Part shown: one piece after another, positions 33,501 to 43,112 of the stretch
Layout: every line of letters starts with the position of its first letter
Position numbering within the stretch: the stretch's first letter is position 1
From: Chitinispirillaceae bacterium
GTDB lineage: Bacteria; Fibrobacterota; Chitinivibrionia; Chitinivibrionales; Chitinispirillaceae
NCBI GenBank assembly: GCA_016930275.1
Contig: JAFGHA010000111.1
Span: forward strand, 1-64,000
DNA: 64,000 nucleotides
Reading direction: 5' to 3'
Notes under the pieces: generated by a model
What the model was told of the DNA's origin: nothing
Databases searched by the model: none
Seen by the model: only the letters and a program-made list of their open reading frames with translations
Translations under genes and position numbers: made by a program

Positions 33501-34780
33501 AACGTCATCTGTTGTTGAGTCTATTCCTTTTCATCGTCTGCTGCATGGTCGCCCCGGATCTCTTCAGTGCCGATTTGCAGGGAAGGACCGCACTGATCGA
33601 CCACTTCGAAGTGAACAATGCGAAGATCAGTTCAGTATGTAAACAACTCAGTGCCTTCAGCGGAGTCGACATTATCGTCAACGAAAGAATCAAAGGTTCG
33701 GTTTCCATATCGGTTTCACGAAAAACATGGCGTGAAATTCTAGAGATTGTCTGCCGCATCAACAATCTTTCCATTTCCAATGAAGGATCGTACATTTATG
33801 TTCTCTCAAGTGACGAACTCGCAAAAACAGCCACTACCGTACAGGCGGCACAGGAACTCGGTCCGCTCAAACGTGAAGTAATCAGCATAAAACATGCTTC
33901 TGCCGGCGAAATGGAAAAATCGATTCAGTCCCTTCTTTCGTCACGAGGTAAAGTCACCGTCGTTGCTCATACCAATGCGCTGATAATTTTTGATACTGAA
34001 GAAAATATCAGACAAATCAGACAGATGATCACCCAGCTTGATATCGAAACCGCCCAGATTTCCATTTCCTGTAAAATTATCGAAGTGTCATCGGGCGTGG
34101 TGCAACGTATGGGAATACACTGGGGGTATGCGGCCGATGCAGTTGAAGCGCAACATCTACCGCAACCTGCAAATGCCGGCGAGCTTGTTACCGGAGCGAT
34201 CGACCGAATCACTTATGGTATACTGAATGCTCAGAACTTCACCGCCGCTCTTGAGTACCTTTACGGTGACAATAAAGGAGAGATCGTCGCACAACCGCAG
34301 ATCACTACCGTAGATAACAAGGAAGCACGGATTTTCATGGGTCAGCAGATTCCGGTCAAATATCTCGACGAGGCCGGAAATACCGTTGTGAAGATGATCA
34401 ATGCGGGTACGGAACTGATTGTCAAACCGCATATCAGCGGAGAAGGCCGTATCCTGCTTGAACTTAATCCCAAAAAGGAATCGTATGTCCGCCAGGCGGA
34501 TGGAACGCCGATCATCAATCAGCAGAGTGCATCCACCAACGTCGTGGTGAACAATGGCGAAACGGTTGTTATCGCCGGACTTACCTCCAACGAATATACC
34601 ACCGCGGAATCAGGAATTCCGGTACTCAAGGACATTCCGCTCTTAGGCAATCTTTTCAAACGTTCCGAAAAAAACAGGGAGAAAAAAGATCTTATTATTT
34701 TCGTAACTCCTTACATTTTAAACAGCCAGCTCACGACCGCAGCAGCAGAAACTTCCGCTGACGGTTCCTCTGGAAAATAA
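33497..34780 (+). CDS. pilQ: Type IV pilus secretin PilQ (short form)
   Basis: A 427-residue outer membrane secretin with a signal peptide (cleavage near LFSAD). The STN-like domain (about 38-110: FEVNNAKISSVCKQLSAFSGVDIIVN), an N1-type domain (about 128-190) and the secretin core (about 200-415) follow. The core includes IVAQPQITTVDNKEARIFMGQQIPV and the closing SGIPVLKDIPLLGNLFKR ... IIFVTPYI. It forms the gate for the pilus. It is shorter than most PilQ because it has no AMIN repeats; those lie on the preceding gene. Confidence 0.92.
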   Translation: MKRHLLLSLFLFIVCCMVAPDLFSADLQGRTALIDHFEVNNAKISSVCKQLSAFSGVDIIVNERIKGSVSISVSRKTWREILEIVCRINNLSISNEGSYIYVLSSDELAKTATTVQAAQELGPLKREVISIKHASAGEMEKSIQSLLSSRGKVTVVAHTNALIIFDTEENIRQIRQMITQLDIETAQISISCKIIEVSSGVVQRMGIHWGYAADAVEAQHLPQPANAGELVTGAIDRITYGILNAQNFTAALEYLYGDNKGEIVAQPQITTVDNKEARIFMGQQIPVKYLDEAGNTVVKMINAGTELIVKPHISGEGRILLELNPKKESYVRQADGTPIINQQSASTNVVVNNGETVVIAGLTSNEYTTAESGIPVLKDIPLLGNLFKRSEKNREKKDLIIFVTPYILNSQLTTAAAETSADGSSGK

Positions 34781-34885
34781 CCGCCACATGGTACCGGACC
34801 GGTTTCCATATACCGTTCCGGTACCCGGGGTATCCTACTATAAATTCCCGGGAACTGAAAAGTGTATTCCGGTTCCATAAAAGCA

Positions 34886-34914
34886 TTGAAACTATCGAAA
34901 AATAGAGTTATCTT
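34886..34914 (+). promoter_or_regulatory. Candidate promoter after pilQ
   Basis: TTGAAA (34886-34891), 17-base spacer, TATCTT (34909-34914). Together with the terminator at 35079-35118 it would define a transcript of about 195 bases starting near 34921. Confidence 0.35.
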
Positions 34915-34920
34915 TACACT

Positions 34921-35052
34921 ATGACTGAGAAATTCACCGACATGAATCATTTTGCCCGCAAACCATTCTCATGGCGTGTTGTAACTATGCTACTGATCGT
35001 TAAGACTATCGGACGCGACAATAGCAGTCAATTCCGGCGGTGGATTACCTGA
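34921..35052 (+). CDS. Possible 43-residue small protein, leaderless
   Basis: An open frame of 43 codons begins ATGACTGAG at 34921, exactly where a transcript from the promoter at 34886-34914 should start, and ends TGA at 35050-35052. There is no ribosome site, so it would be a leaderless message. The peptide (MTEKFTDMNHFARKPFSW...) is basic with a short hydrophobic middle. The region could equally encode a non-coding RNA of about 195 bases. Weak evidence; offered because promoter, frame and terminator line up. The other parts of 34781-35131 show nothing further. Confidence 0.2.
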   Translation: MTEKFTDMNHFARKPFSWRVVTMLLIVKTIGRDNSSQFRRWIT

Positions 35053-35078
35053 TAGAACAGACATAACCTTGATATCAT

Positions 35079-35118
35079 AACCCGCTGCCGGATCTTCCGA
35101 CAGCGGGTTTTTGCTTTT
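35079..35118 (+). terminator. Terminator directly ahead of the EamA gene
   Basis: A 9-base stem AACCCGCTG / CAGCGGGTT (35079-35087, 35101-35109), with further pairing inside the loop, is followed by TTTGCTTTT. It ends only 14 bases before the ATG at 35132, so it is either the end of a short upstream transcript or an attenuator for the permease gene. Confidence 0.7.
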
Positions 35119-35131
35119 ATATGGAGTTTAT

Positions 35132-35989
35132 ATGTCCAACACGACAACACGGGGTATCGTATTGATGCTCTGCGCAAATCTGGCTTTCTGCATCATGGCC
35201 TGCCTGGTCAGACATCTTTCCGGATGCAGCACCTGGATTACCACATTATTCAGATTCCTCATGGGCATCGGCATCATCAGTATCGTCGCGATGAGTGGGC
35301 GGACCAGATTGCATTTCGTAAACAACCGCGGGTTGTTTCTTCGTGGCCTCGTCGGCGGTACCGCCACCGCCATATTCTTTTTTTCCATCTCACGAATCGG
35401 TCTGGTACGGGCGGGATTCATCGCCAGCCTTTATCCGGCTTTCGCGACCTGTTTCGGTGTTGCTTTTCTGGGTGAACGACTTTCCATCAGGAAAGTCGCG
35501 GCACTCGGCGGTGCACTCGCCGGAGTCGTTGTCCTGATGTACAACCCTTCGGTAACGGGCGGTCTCATGCACAACCTCAACCGGTATGACCTCCTTGCGG
35601 TTTGCGGTGCGATGTTGGCAGGACTGGCGGTTGTCTCGATTAAAAAACTTCAGGCAACTGATTCAACGGTAGCCATCTTTTTCGCCCAGTGCCTTGTGGG
35701 TTCGTTAATGGTATTCATCCCCGCAAGTTTCACGGTGACGGTAATGGCTCCACGATCGCTTATGGTCCTGCTCGCCATAGGTATTCTCGCGACCATCGGA
35801 CAGTTGTTGCTGACCGACAGCTACCGCTATCTCACGTTGTCCACCGGATCGATACTCGTGATGACGACCCCAGTATTCAACTGTATCGCAGGAGTTCTTT
35901 TTTTCCATGAACCAATGTCCATACAATCGGGAGTCGGAGCCCTGGTTATTCTCGGTTCCTCATCAGGATTGCTCATGGATAAAGGATGA
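35132..35989 (+). CDS. EamA-family (DMT) permease
   Basis: A 285-residue inner membrane protein with ten helices in two EamA repeats (about 5-135 and 150-283). Family-like stretches include CIMACLVRHLS, FIASLYPAFATCFGVAFLGERLS and NCIAGVLFFHEPMSIQSGVGALVILGS. It exports or imports small metabolites; the substrate is not evident. The ATG at 35132 has GGAG 8 bases upstream; a TTG at 35111 would start inside the terminator. Confidence 0.88.
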   Translation: MSNTTTRGIVLMLCANLAFCIMACLVRHLSGCSTWITTLFRFLMGIGIISIVAMSGRTRLHFVNNRGLFLRGLVGGTATAIFFFSISRIGLVRAGFIASLYPAFATCFGVAFLGERLSIRKVAALGGALAGVVVLMYNPSVTGGLMHNLNRYDLLAVCGAMLAGLAVVSIKKLQATDSTVAIFFAQCLVGSLMVFIPASFTVTVMAPRSLMVLLAIGILATIGQLLLTDSYRYLTLSTGSILVMTTPVFNCIAGVLFFHEPMSIQSGVGALVILGSSSGLLMDKG

Positions 35990-36000
35990 ATAACTTGCCA

Positions 36001-36043
36001 GGAGTCAGAATTCATCCCGCTTGGCGGGAAGTATTCTAACTCC
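36001..36043. repeat. Imperfect hairpin between two permease genes
   Basis: Three stacked stems, GGAGT/ACTCC, AGAAT/ATTCT and CCCGC/GCGGG, with small bulges. There is no T run. It may be a processing or attenuation hairpin or a dispersed repeat. Confidence 0.35.
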
Positions 36044-36083
36044 CGGATTCTGGATACCTATATAATTACAAGGATAATCATAC

Positions 36084-37271
36084 ATGTATCGTCTGTATCT
36101 TTATAAATTTCTGATCGATTTCTGGACGATTGTTCCGGTAATCGTTCCATTCTATAAAGCCCATGGTATGAGTGCCACGCGGATACTGACCATTCAGGCC
36201 GCATTCTCTCTGTCGCAGTTGGTGTTCGAAATACCCTCGGGATATCTCTCCGATGTCATCGGCCGACGTCGTACGCTCATTCTCGCCGCTGCATTCATGA
36301 TCACCGGAATCGGGCTGTATACCGTTTCGGACGGTTTCTGGTGGTTCATAGCCGCGGAAACCATTCTCGGTGCCGCCGGAGCATTACGCAGCGGCACCGA
36401 CTCTGCTTTGCTGTATGATCACCTGAAAAACATCCGTGACGAACACCTGTACCGGAAGTATGAGGGGCATGCTGAATTCTGGAGCAGAACAGGTACCGCG
36501 GTAAGTTCGATTACCGGTGGAATACTCGGAGCCTACGTAACATTACGACTTCCTTTTTATGTGAACCTGGTTTCAGCGGGAATTATGCTCATCACCGGAA
36601 TCTCCCTGTGTGAACCACCGCGTGAACAACGCCCCCAGGGAAATCCTCTGCGCAATATCCTCAGGACTGCCGGCAGATCAGTCTCCAATCCGGGAATGCT
36701 GTCGTTGATGCTGCAGATGGGACTCTTTTTCAGTACCGGAGTGACTGCCATCTGGGGTTTTTTTATACTCTTTCGTCAGTTTCGGCTGCCCCTTTTCTGG
36801 CATGGTTTCATTTTTGCCGTCATGCAACTTGCCTCGGCATTCACCGCCCGCCATGCCGCTGCAGTGGAATCGCTTTTGGGACGGAAAGCAACCGGAGTGT
36901 TGTTGATCGTTCCTGGCGCATGTCTTGTTCTGATCGGTTATTCGAACAGTATCGGTTTCATATTGCCGCTCGTCATGCTGCATGCCGCCATATGGGGGTT
37001 TTCAACCCCGATTCTGCTTGAAAAACTGCAGCAGTTGACAACCTCCGATATACGTGCGACCACCCTTTCCGTAGGATCGATGATCGGCCGTATCCTCACC
37101 TTCACTATCGGACCGGTTTTCGGCCATCTCATTGACCGGCACTCCACCGTATGCGCATTTGTCATTCTTGGTATTTTCTTCTGCATCGGCTTTCCCGCCG
37201 CAACGCTCTTATCAGTTGCACAGCGCCGCTCCGGTGACACATTTTTATCACTGCAACAGGACAGCACCTGA
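36084..37271 (+). CDS. MFS transporter
   Basis: A 395-residue protein with twelve predicted helices. The loop between helices 2 and 3 has the MFS motif A, SGYLSDVIGRRRTL, and helix 5 has GTGTAVSSITGGILG-like glycine spacing (SRTGTAVSSITGG). The substrate cannot be inferred. AAGGA lies 11 bases upstream. It follows an EamA permease by 94 bases and precedes a damaged hydrolase gene. Confidence 0.88.
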   Translation: MYRLYLYKFLIDFWTIVPVIVPFYKAHGMSATRILTIQAAFSLSQLVFEIPSGYLSDVIGRRRTLILAAAFMITGIGLYTVSDGFWWFIAAETILGAAGALRSGTDSALLYDHLKNIRDEHLYRKYEGHAEFWSRTGTAVSSITGGILGAYVTLRLPFYVNLVSAGIMLITGISLCEPPREQRPQGNPLRNILRTAGRSVSNPGMLSLMLQMGLFFSTGVTAIWGFFILFRQFRLPLFWHGFIFAVMQLASAFTARHAAAVESLLGRKATGVLLIVPGACLVLIGYSNSIGFILPLVMLHAAIWGFSTPILLEKLQQLTTSDIRATTLSVGSMIGRILTFTIGPVFGHLIDRHSTVCAFVILGIFFCIGFPAATLLSVAQRRSGDTFLSLQQDST

Positions 37272-37329
37272 CACCGGGTATCCTGCTCGCTCTGCATCCT
37301 TCCCGAACACCCCGGAAATGGAGTGCCGC

Positions 37330-38417
37330 ATGCGCTATCTTTTTCTGTTGCACGGTATCGGTATCAGCCCTCCCGGCTGGAGTGCAAAAGTGCAAACGTT
37401 CATTTCCGAAAAATCCGCCTTCTATGCGGCGCAATCACAGCATCTGCCGCAACCGGTTACCTTTATCGAGCTCCGTTACGACCACATTCTCGAACGTAAC
37501 ATGGGAGTGTTCCTTGACGGAGGCAGTTTTCTCGGTCATATCAACGATTGGCTTAAAGAGGGATGGGAAAGCCGCGGCCCGAATGCGAAGCTGACAGTCA
37601 ACAGTTTTATCAGAGACTATGCACTTGATGTCGGGTGTTATTTATGGGGATGAGACACCATGGTCGAGGTGCTCGAATCCATTGCCGCCACCATGGTGAA
37701 AACCATTATGCCGTCTCCCAAAAAGAACGATTTTTTTCTCCTCTGTCACAGCCTCGGTACGAAAGTCGGTTTCGACCTGCTCAATCTTCTGTACAAACCC
37801 GCCGGTAACGGCAATCCCGCCTATCCGAACATCAACAAGCTTCATCCGCTCTTTTCACTGCGTCCCAACGGTGACCCGACGCGCACTTCCCCCGACTTTC
37901 CGGCCTGTATATGATCGCCAACGTCGCTCCGCTGCTCAGCCTGTTTGACAATCAGTCATACGATGCCAACACCTCTCCGGTACGTATAAGTATTCCCGGC
38001 GCTCAGGGCGGTATTGTCCGCAATTATTTCAGGGTTTTCAACAATCATTACGACCCCGTTGCTCGATGCGGCGGAACCAACCGGATCAACCCGTCGGCAT
38101 ATTCCTACCATACCGTTCTCGCTCAGGCCAATACCTGGTTGATGCATTATCTGGAACAGTACCTTGATCATCCGCTCGTCCACATCCCGATTATCGAAGA
38201 CCTTTACGGTCTGTCACTTCCCGAACAGATCAAACAGCAGGCAGTAAACGATTATGAGTCCCGATGTCATAAACCGGCGATAGAGGCTGCTCTCGAAACC
38301 GTACTGTCGCTTCTTCCGGATTTTCAGATGACCAGTTCACCAAAAGATCTGCTTACGTTTCTTTTTGACACAGCCCGGAAGCTCCGGACAATAAGCGAAA
38401 ACACTCAGTCGGATTGA
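37330..38417 (+). pseudogene. Alpha/beta hydrolase gene broken by a stop and a frameshift
   Basis: Three frame pieces together encode one alpha/beta hydrolase. The first (from ATG 37330, GGAG upstream) has the oxyanion HGIG motif. It stops at a TGA (37651-37653), but the same frame reopens at once and holds the nucleophile motif CHSLGTK (Ser codon 37750-37752). Near 37875-37877 the frame must shift by one base: an extra C in the CCC run would join GDP to DAHFPRLSGLYMIANV and on to the end at 38417, with a likely catalytic-His region around FNNHYDPV. The protein would be about 360 residues. Either the gene is dead or the sequence has errors here; the next gene has a similar lesion. Confidence 0.7.
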
Positions 38418-38425
38418 GGTATACC

Positions 38426-39465
38426 ATGCGAAATCGTTTCATTATCTCAATCGCCCTCCTGATTATTACTGCGGCGGCACCCCGGAACGCGACGGCGCAG
38501 CTTGACTCCTGTTACCGGCTTCTCGAAGCGTATACGCTCGATGCGAGTGAAAAGTACCGTACGGCGTCAACGCTTTTCATGGACCTGAGTTATACCTTCT
38601 GCGGTGGCCGTGCCGACAGCACGCCGGTTCCGGAACATGTTGTTCGAACCGACAGCCTGTTTACCGGTCCGTCGCGGGGAGAGAAGAGTGGAAGAACTAC
38701 TGTTTTTCCGTTATTCATGCAATCTACAAAGAAGATAACCGCAGAGCGAAAGTCAGGCCGGTTGCAGGTCGCGTATACGACGTCGATGACCGGCAACGTT
38801 TTTTCAAAGCGGTCCAACTGGCAGGTACCGACAGCGCCGAACTGCCATGGTACAATATTGCCGATTCGCTCTGGGGTGATACCGCCCGGACACTCACGGA
38901 TGCGAAAATCCCGTATATTGCCAGTCAGATAGTCGACCTTGTCGTCGACAGTACCGATCTTGTGGCACGCAAAAAAGCGGCGGCACTTCTCGACACGATC
39001 CACAAAATAAAAGCGCTCTACGAACGCAAGTACCGCACCGGGTTCCGTAATCGTAATATCCTTGAGTACTTCGTTGCCGGAACGTTTGAAACATTCATCG
39101 CAAAAAAGCAGCGGCAGCTACTTTCCCCGCCGTCACCGTTTGAACTCATTCTTCTGAGTAAACCGATGATGACTGCCGGTACCGGCTCTCTTTTCAACGG
39201 TGGCGCCGACAGCAACAATGTGTATGTCCTGATTCCGATGGCGGGAGTTGACCGTTTCATTTCCGGGTATAAGCAGTACTTCGGTGCTTCGGTTTTTTCC
39301 GCAGTTCCAGTTGTCTCGAAACCATACCGCAACGCTTACTGGGGGTTGGAAGTTCATTTTTCCAACAAAGCACTCATCGGTTACGGATGGAAAATCCCCG
39401 ATTTTTCGATGCAGAAAATTTTTATAACCATTCCTATCGTGAGCGGTTGGGGCTGGTTTGATTGA
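38426..39465 (+). pseudogene. Exported protein of unknown family with one frameshift
   Basis: Starts MRNRFIISIALLIIT, a signal peptide ending near NATAQ, with GAGG 6 bases ahead. The frame runs to about 38678 and then continues in another frame to 39465. Adding one G to the GGGG run at 38676-38679 joins them without any stop (SR-GREEWKNYCFSVIHAIYKED onward), giving about 346 residues. No family is recognised. Its start lies 8 bases after the hydrolase frame, so the two may form one unit, a lipase-like enzyme and a secreted partner. The lesion in a G run may be a sequencing error rather than true decay. Confidence 0.6.
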
Positions 39466-39475
39466 ATGAGAAGAA

Positions 39476-39501
39476 GTACGCTGCCATACCTGACAGCGTA
39501 C
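39476..39501. terminator. Hairpin between convergent genes
   Basis: A perfect 8-base stem GTACGCTG / CAGCGTAC (39476-39483, 39494-39501) with a 10-base loop lies between the frameshifted gene and the rubrerythrin gene, as expected for a shared terminator. T runs are weak. Confidence 0.45.
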
Positions 39502-39516
39502 CTTCAAACTGCCTGT

Positions 39517-40017
39517 TTACGACACGGCGATAAATTTGTTCCCCGGAACGGTGCATATCGGACAGCTCTCGGGAACCTCGCCTTCAACGGTATTTCCACA
39601 CACCGGACAAACGTAAATCGCCTTCTCCGGAAGATCCCCGCCGCCCTTTACCGCTTCAAGAGCTTTCGAATAAAGATCATAATGAATCTTCTCGACCGCT
39701 ATGGCATTTTTAAAAGAATTCAGAGCCGGTTTATTTCCTTCCTCTTCCGCTGCGGTAACCATGGCTGGATACATCTCCTTGAATTCCGCCCCTTCACCCG
39801 TGATAGCAGCCTCGAGGTTTTCCACCGTACCCTTGATACCTCCCATTACCCGGAGATGAGCGTGGGCATGAATGGTCTCGGATTCGGCGGCGGCACGGAA
39901 CAGTTTCGCCACCTGCAAAAAACCGTCGCTTTCCGCTTTTTTCGCGAATGCAAGATATTTACGATTCGCCTGACTTTCGCCTGCGAAAGCCTTTGCAAGA
40001 TTATCCATCGTTGTCAT
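39517..40017 (-). CDS. Rubrerythrin
   Basis: A 166-residue cytoplasmic non-haem iron protein that reduces peroxide in anaerobes and microaerophiles. The four-helix di-iron domain has Glu ligands in GESQANRKY, AAAESETIHAHAH, EGAEFKEMYP and AVEKIHYDLY. The C-terminal rubredoxin site is VCPVCGNTVEGEVPESCPICTVPG. AAAGGAG is 8 bases before the start. It is transcribed alone and away from valS. Its presence supports a life with little oxygen. Confidence 0.96.
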   Translation of the reverse strand: MTTMDNLAKAFAGESQANRKYLAFAKKAESDGFLQVAKLFRAAAESETIHAHAHLRVMGGIKGTVENLEAAITGEGAEFKEMYPAMVTAAEEEGNKPALNSFKNAIAVEKIHYDLYSKALEAVKGGGDLPEKAIYVCPVCGNTVEGEVPESCPICTVPGNKFIAVS

Positions 40018-40202
40018 TAGATACTCCTTTGAAAAGTGAAATCTTCAGCAAACACCGCAGAAGGAATATACTATCCCCGGGCCCGTCGATCTCCGTATCC
40101 GCGGCAGTCTCCCCGGACACCGGCACTTAGGTTCACTCACTCCCCTGCCGAAAACTATTTTTACGACCTTACGGAAGTATTACCAACCACGAAAGCACAA
40201 TA

Positions 40203-42863
40203 ATGGAAAAAACCTACAATCCAGCGCAGGTAGAAGAAAAATGGTACGCCGACTGGCTGTCGAAAAAACTTTTTCATGCCGATCCAGCATCGGAGAAACC
40301 AGCTTACTCGATCGTCATTCCCCCTCCCAACGTCACCGGCGTTCTCCATATGGGACACGCGCTCAATGATTCCATTCAGGACATTCTGATCAGATATAAA
40401 AAAATGTCGGGTTTCGAGACACTCTGGATGCCGGGTACCGATCATGCAGGCATCGCCACTCAGAACGTGGTGGAACGAAAACTTGCCCGGGAAAAGAAAA
40501 CCCGGCATGATCTTGGGCGCGAAGCGTTCATCGATGAAGTATGGAAATGGAAAGAGGAACACCACGCCACCATCACCAGCCAGCTCAAGAAACTCGGGTG
40601 CGCATGCGACTGGGACCGGGAGCGATTCACCATGGACGAGGGCCTTTCCCGCGCCGTTCGCAAGGTTTTTGTGGAACTCTATAAAAAAGGACTCATCTAT
40701 AAAGGTAAATACATCATCAACTGGTGCCCGCGCTGCCGCACCGCACTTTCCGACGAAGAAGCCGAGCATAAGGAAACCGGCGGAAAACTCTACCACTTCA
40801 ACTACCCGTATGCCGACGGATCGGGATATGTGACCGTTGCCACCACCCGCCCCGAAACAATGCTCGGAGATACGGCGGTTGCGGTGAATCCCAAAGACGA
40901 ACGGTATACCGGATGCGCCGGAAAGATGCTCACCCTCCCGCTGGTCAATCGTGCGATACCGGTTATCACCGACGATTTCGTTGACCGTGAGTTCGGCACC
41001 GGCGCAGTGAAAGTCACTCCGGCACATGATCCCAACGATTTTCAGATGGGACTGCGCCATTCGATGGAGCCGGTGGTGGTGATGGATGAATCCGGACAAA
41101 TGACCGGTCCGGTCCCCGAGCACTATCAGGGAGTCGACCGGTTCGCGGCCCGTAAAATGGTGGTCGAAGAGATGACCGCCCTCGGGCTCGTCGAAAAAAT
41201 TGACGAACACACTCATTCGGTGGGGCACTGCTACCGCTGCAATACCGTTGTTGAACCTTACTATTCCGATCAGTGGTTTGTAAAAATGAAGCCGCTCGCG
41301 GAGGAGGCGCTCAAACCGGCCAACCACGACCGGATCTCGATCTTTCCGCAGCGATGGCAGAAAACCTATACCGACTGGATGGAGAACATACGTGACTGGT
41401 GCATCTCCCGTCAGATCTGGTGGGGACACCGCATACCGGTCTGGTACTGCACCTGCGGTGCCGTGGTGGTGGAAGAAACTGATCCCGATGTGTGTCCCGT
41501 CTGCGGCGGCAACTCGCTCACGCAGGACGACGATGTACTTGACACGTGGTTCTCCTCGTGGCTCTGGCCTTTTTCAACCATGGGATGGCCCGAAACCACC
41601 GGTACCATGAATAAGTTCTACCCGACCGACGTACTCGTTACCGCACCGGAAATACTCTTCTTCTGGGTTGCCCGGATGATCATGGCCGGACTGCAGTTCA
41701 CCGACGACCTTCCCTTTACCGATGTTATCCTGCACGGAACGGTCCGTGATAAAACCGGACGCAAAATGAGCAAGTCTCTCGGGAATGCGATCGATCCGCT
41801 GGAGATCATTAAAGTAAGCGGTGCCGATGCACTGCGTTTTTCCCTCATCATGATTACCGCATCGGGCGCCGATGTCTATCTCGGTAAAGATACGTTCGAC
41901 ATCGGCCGCAATTTCTCCAACAAACTCTGGAATGCAGCCCGGTTTCTGTTGAGTACGGTCAATGAACCGGTATCCTTCGACGTGCTGCCGCCGGTCGAAC
42001 GCTTCAAAGCGGAAGACCGGTGGATGATCAACAAACTGCAGGAAATCATTGATTTGGTAACGAAAGCCATCGACGGATACCGGTTCAACGAAGCATGTCA
42101 CCTGCTGTACGATTTCACCTGGCATGAATTCTGCGACTGGTATATCGAAGCGAAAAAAGCGGATCTTTACCAGACCGATGATCCTTTGCTGCGCAGCGAT
42201 GCGATATGCCTTGCCGGCTATACGCTTTCAACCATCCTCAAACTGCTGCATCCGGTCATGCCGTTTATCACCGAGGAGATTTTCACTCATCTGCGCGAGC
42301 AGGTCCGCTTTGCCGGAGTCACCGACGAAGGTTCCATCATGCAGAGTGCATGGCCCGTTCCAAATGCATCATTGACGGATACCGGCATCGATACGAAATT
42401 TTCACTCGTGAAAGAGTGCATTACCGCCCTGCGGACCATCCGCTCGGAAAACAATATTCCGCCCGACAAATGGGGCACTGCGGTAATCGTCACCACCGAT
42501 GACCCGACGGCTGAATGGCTCAGATCGCAGGTCGCGCTGATCAACCGGTTCACGAAGCTATCCGAAACCGTCATCGGAACCACAGTCGAAAAACCCGCAT
42601 TCGCCGGTTCGGCTGTCGTTGGCGGCAACCAGCTCTACATCAGTTTTGAAGGTCTTATCGACAAGGCAGTCGAAATTGACCGGCTAACCAAAGAGTTCGA
42701 ACGTATCGGCAAACTGGTCGAAAGTACCAAAACCCGTCTGGAGAACAGCAGTTTTGTCGACCGGGCACCTGCCGCGATTGTTGCGAAGGAACGCGAAAAA
42801 CTCGAAGGGCTCCTTCTCAATCTTGAAAAAGTGGAACACAACCTGGCCATGCTGCCTAGATAA
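40203..42863 (+). CDS. valS: Valyl-tRNA synthetase
   Basis: An 886-residue class I aminoacyl-tRNA synthetase. It shows the HIGH-type motif in PPPNVTGVLHMGHAL (about 40-54), the editing domain with TTRPETMLGDTAVAVNP, the zinc-like HCYRCNTVVEPYYSDQWFV, and the KMSKS loop RKMSKSLGN (Lys521). The C terminus is the coiled-coil arm typical of ValS. It charges tRNA-Val. The gene is a single unit followed by a hairpin. No T-box was seen upstream. Confidence 0.98.
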   Translation: MEKTYNPAQVEEKWYADWLSKKLFHADPASEKPAYSIVIPPPNVTGVLHMGHALNDSIQDILIRYKKMSGFETLWMPGTDHAGIATQNVVERKLAREKKTRHDLGREAFIDEVWKWKEEHHATITSQLKKLGCACDWDRERFTMDEGLSRAVRKVFVELYKKGLIYKGKYIINWCPRCRTALSDEEAEHKETGGKLYHFNYPYADGSGYVTVATTRPETMLGDTAVAVNPKDERYTGCAGKMLTLPLVNRAIPVITDDFVDREFGTGAVKVTPAHDPNDFQMGLRHSMEPVVVMDESGQMTGPVPEHYQGVDRFAARKMVVEEMTALGLVEKIDEHTHSVGHCYRCNTVVEPYYSDQWFVKMKPLAEEALKPANHDRISIFPQRWQKTYTDWMENIRDWCISRQIWWGHRIPVWYCTCGAVVVEETDPDVCPVCGGNSLTQDDDVLDTWFSSWLWPFSTMGWPETTGTMNKFYPTDVLVTAPEILFFWVARMIMAGLQFTDDLPFTDVILHGTVRDKTGRKMSKSLGNAIDPLEIIKVSGADALRFSLIMITASGADVYLGKDTFDIGRNFSNKLWNAARFLLSTVNEPVSFDVLPPVERFKAEDRWMINKLQEIIDLVTKAIDGYRFNEACHLLYDFTWHEFCDWYIEAKKADLYQTDDPLLRSDAICLAGYTLSTILKLLHPVMPFITEEIFTHLREQVRFAGVTDEGSIMQSAWPVPNASLTDTGIDTKFSLVKECITALRTIRSENNIPPDKWGTAVIVTTDDPTAEWLRSQVALINRFTKLSETVIGTTVEKPAFAGSAVVGGNQLYISFEGLIDKAVEIDRLTKEFERIGKLVESTKTRLENSSFVDRAPAAIVAKEREKLEGLLLNLEKVEHNLAMLPR

Positions 42864-42888
42864 CCGGACGGAAATACTTCTTTCAATT

Positions 42889-42917
42889 CTGCACTTCTCC
42901 GGCTCTGGGAAGTGCAG
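42889..42917 (+). terminator. Hairpin after valS
   Basis: A perfect 9-base stem CTGCACTTC / GAAGTGCAG with an 11-base loop, 26 bases after the valS stop. No T run follows, so it is a possible terminator only. A further inverted pair ATCAGGT / ACCTGAT lies at 42924-42957. Confidence 0.45.
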
Positions 42918-43001
42918 TTACACCATCAGGTGTTTCCGCACGCGCCTCTACCTGATGAGCAATCCACTCAACTTCACGAATATTCCGGTCCTGCTTTTTA
43001 T

Positions 43002-43030
43002 TTGTGAAAAACATCCACATAAGCTATAAT
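43002..43030 (+). promoter_or_regulatory. Promoter of the M29 aminopeptidase gene
   Basis: TTGTGA (43002-43007), 17-base spacer, consensus TATAAT (43025-43030), about 83 bases ahead of the start codon. Confidence 0.6.
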
Positions 43031-43112
43031 TATCCATTACCCGCATATTCTATAACTATTCGAACTGCACGGTAAAAAGACGTTTCAACATTAAACAAGA
43101 AAGATCTTCCGC

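Noticed and set aside
37651..37653. TGA inside the hydrolase gene as a selenocysteine codon
   Set aside because: No SECIS-like hairpin was seen just downstream, the site is not at a catalytic residue, and a frameshift follows in the same gene; CGA to TGA change or error is simpler.
40161..41429. Long minus-strand frame of 422 codons opposite valS
   Set aside because: It is the shadow of valS, whose motifs are unmistakable on the plus strand.
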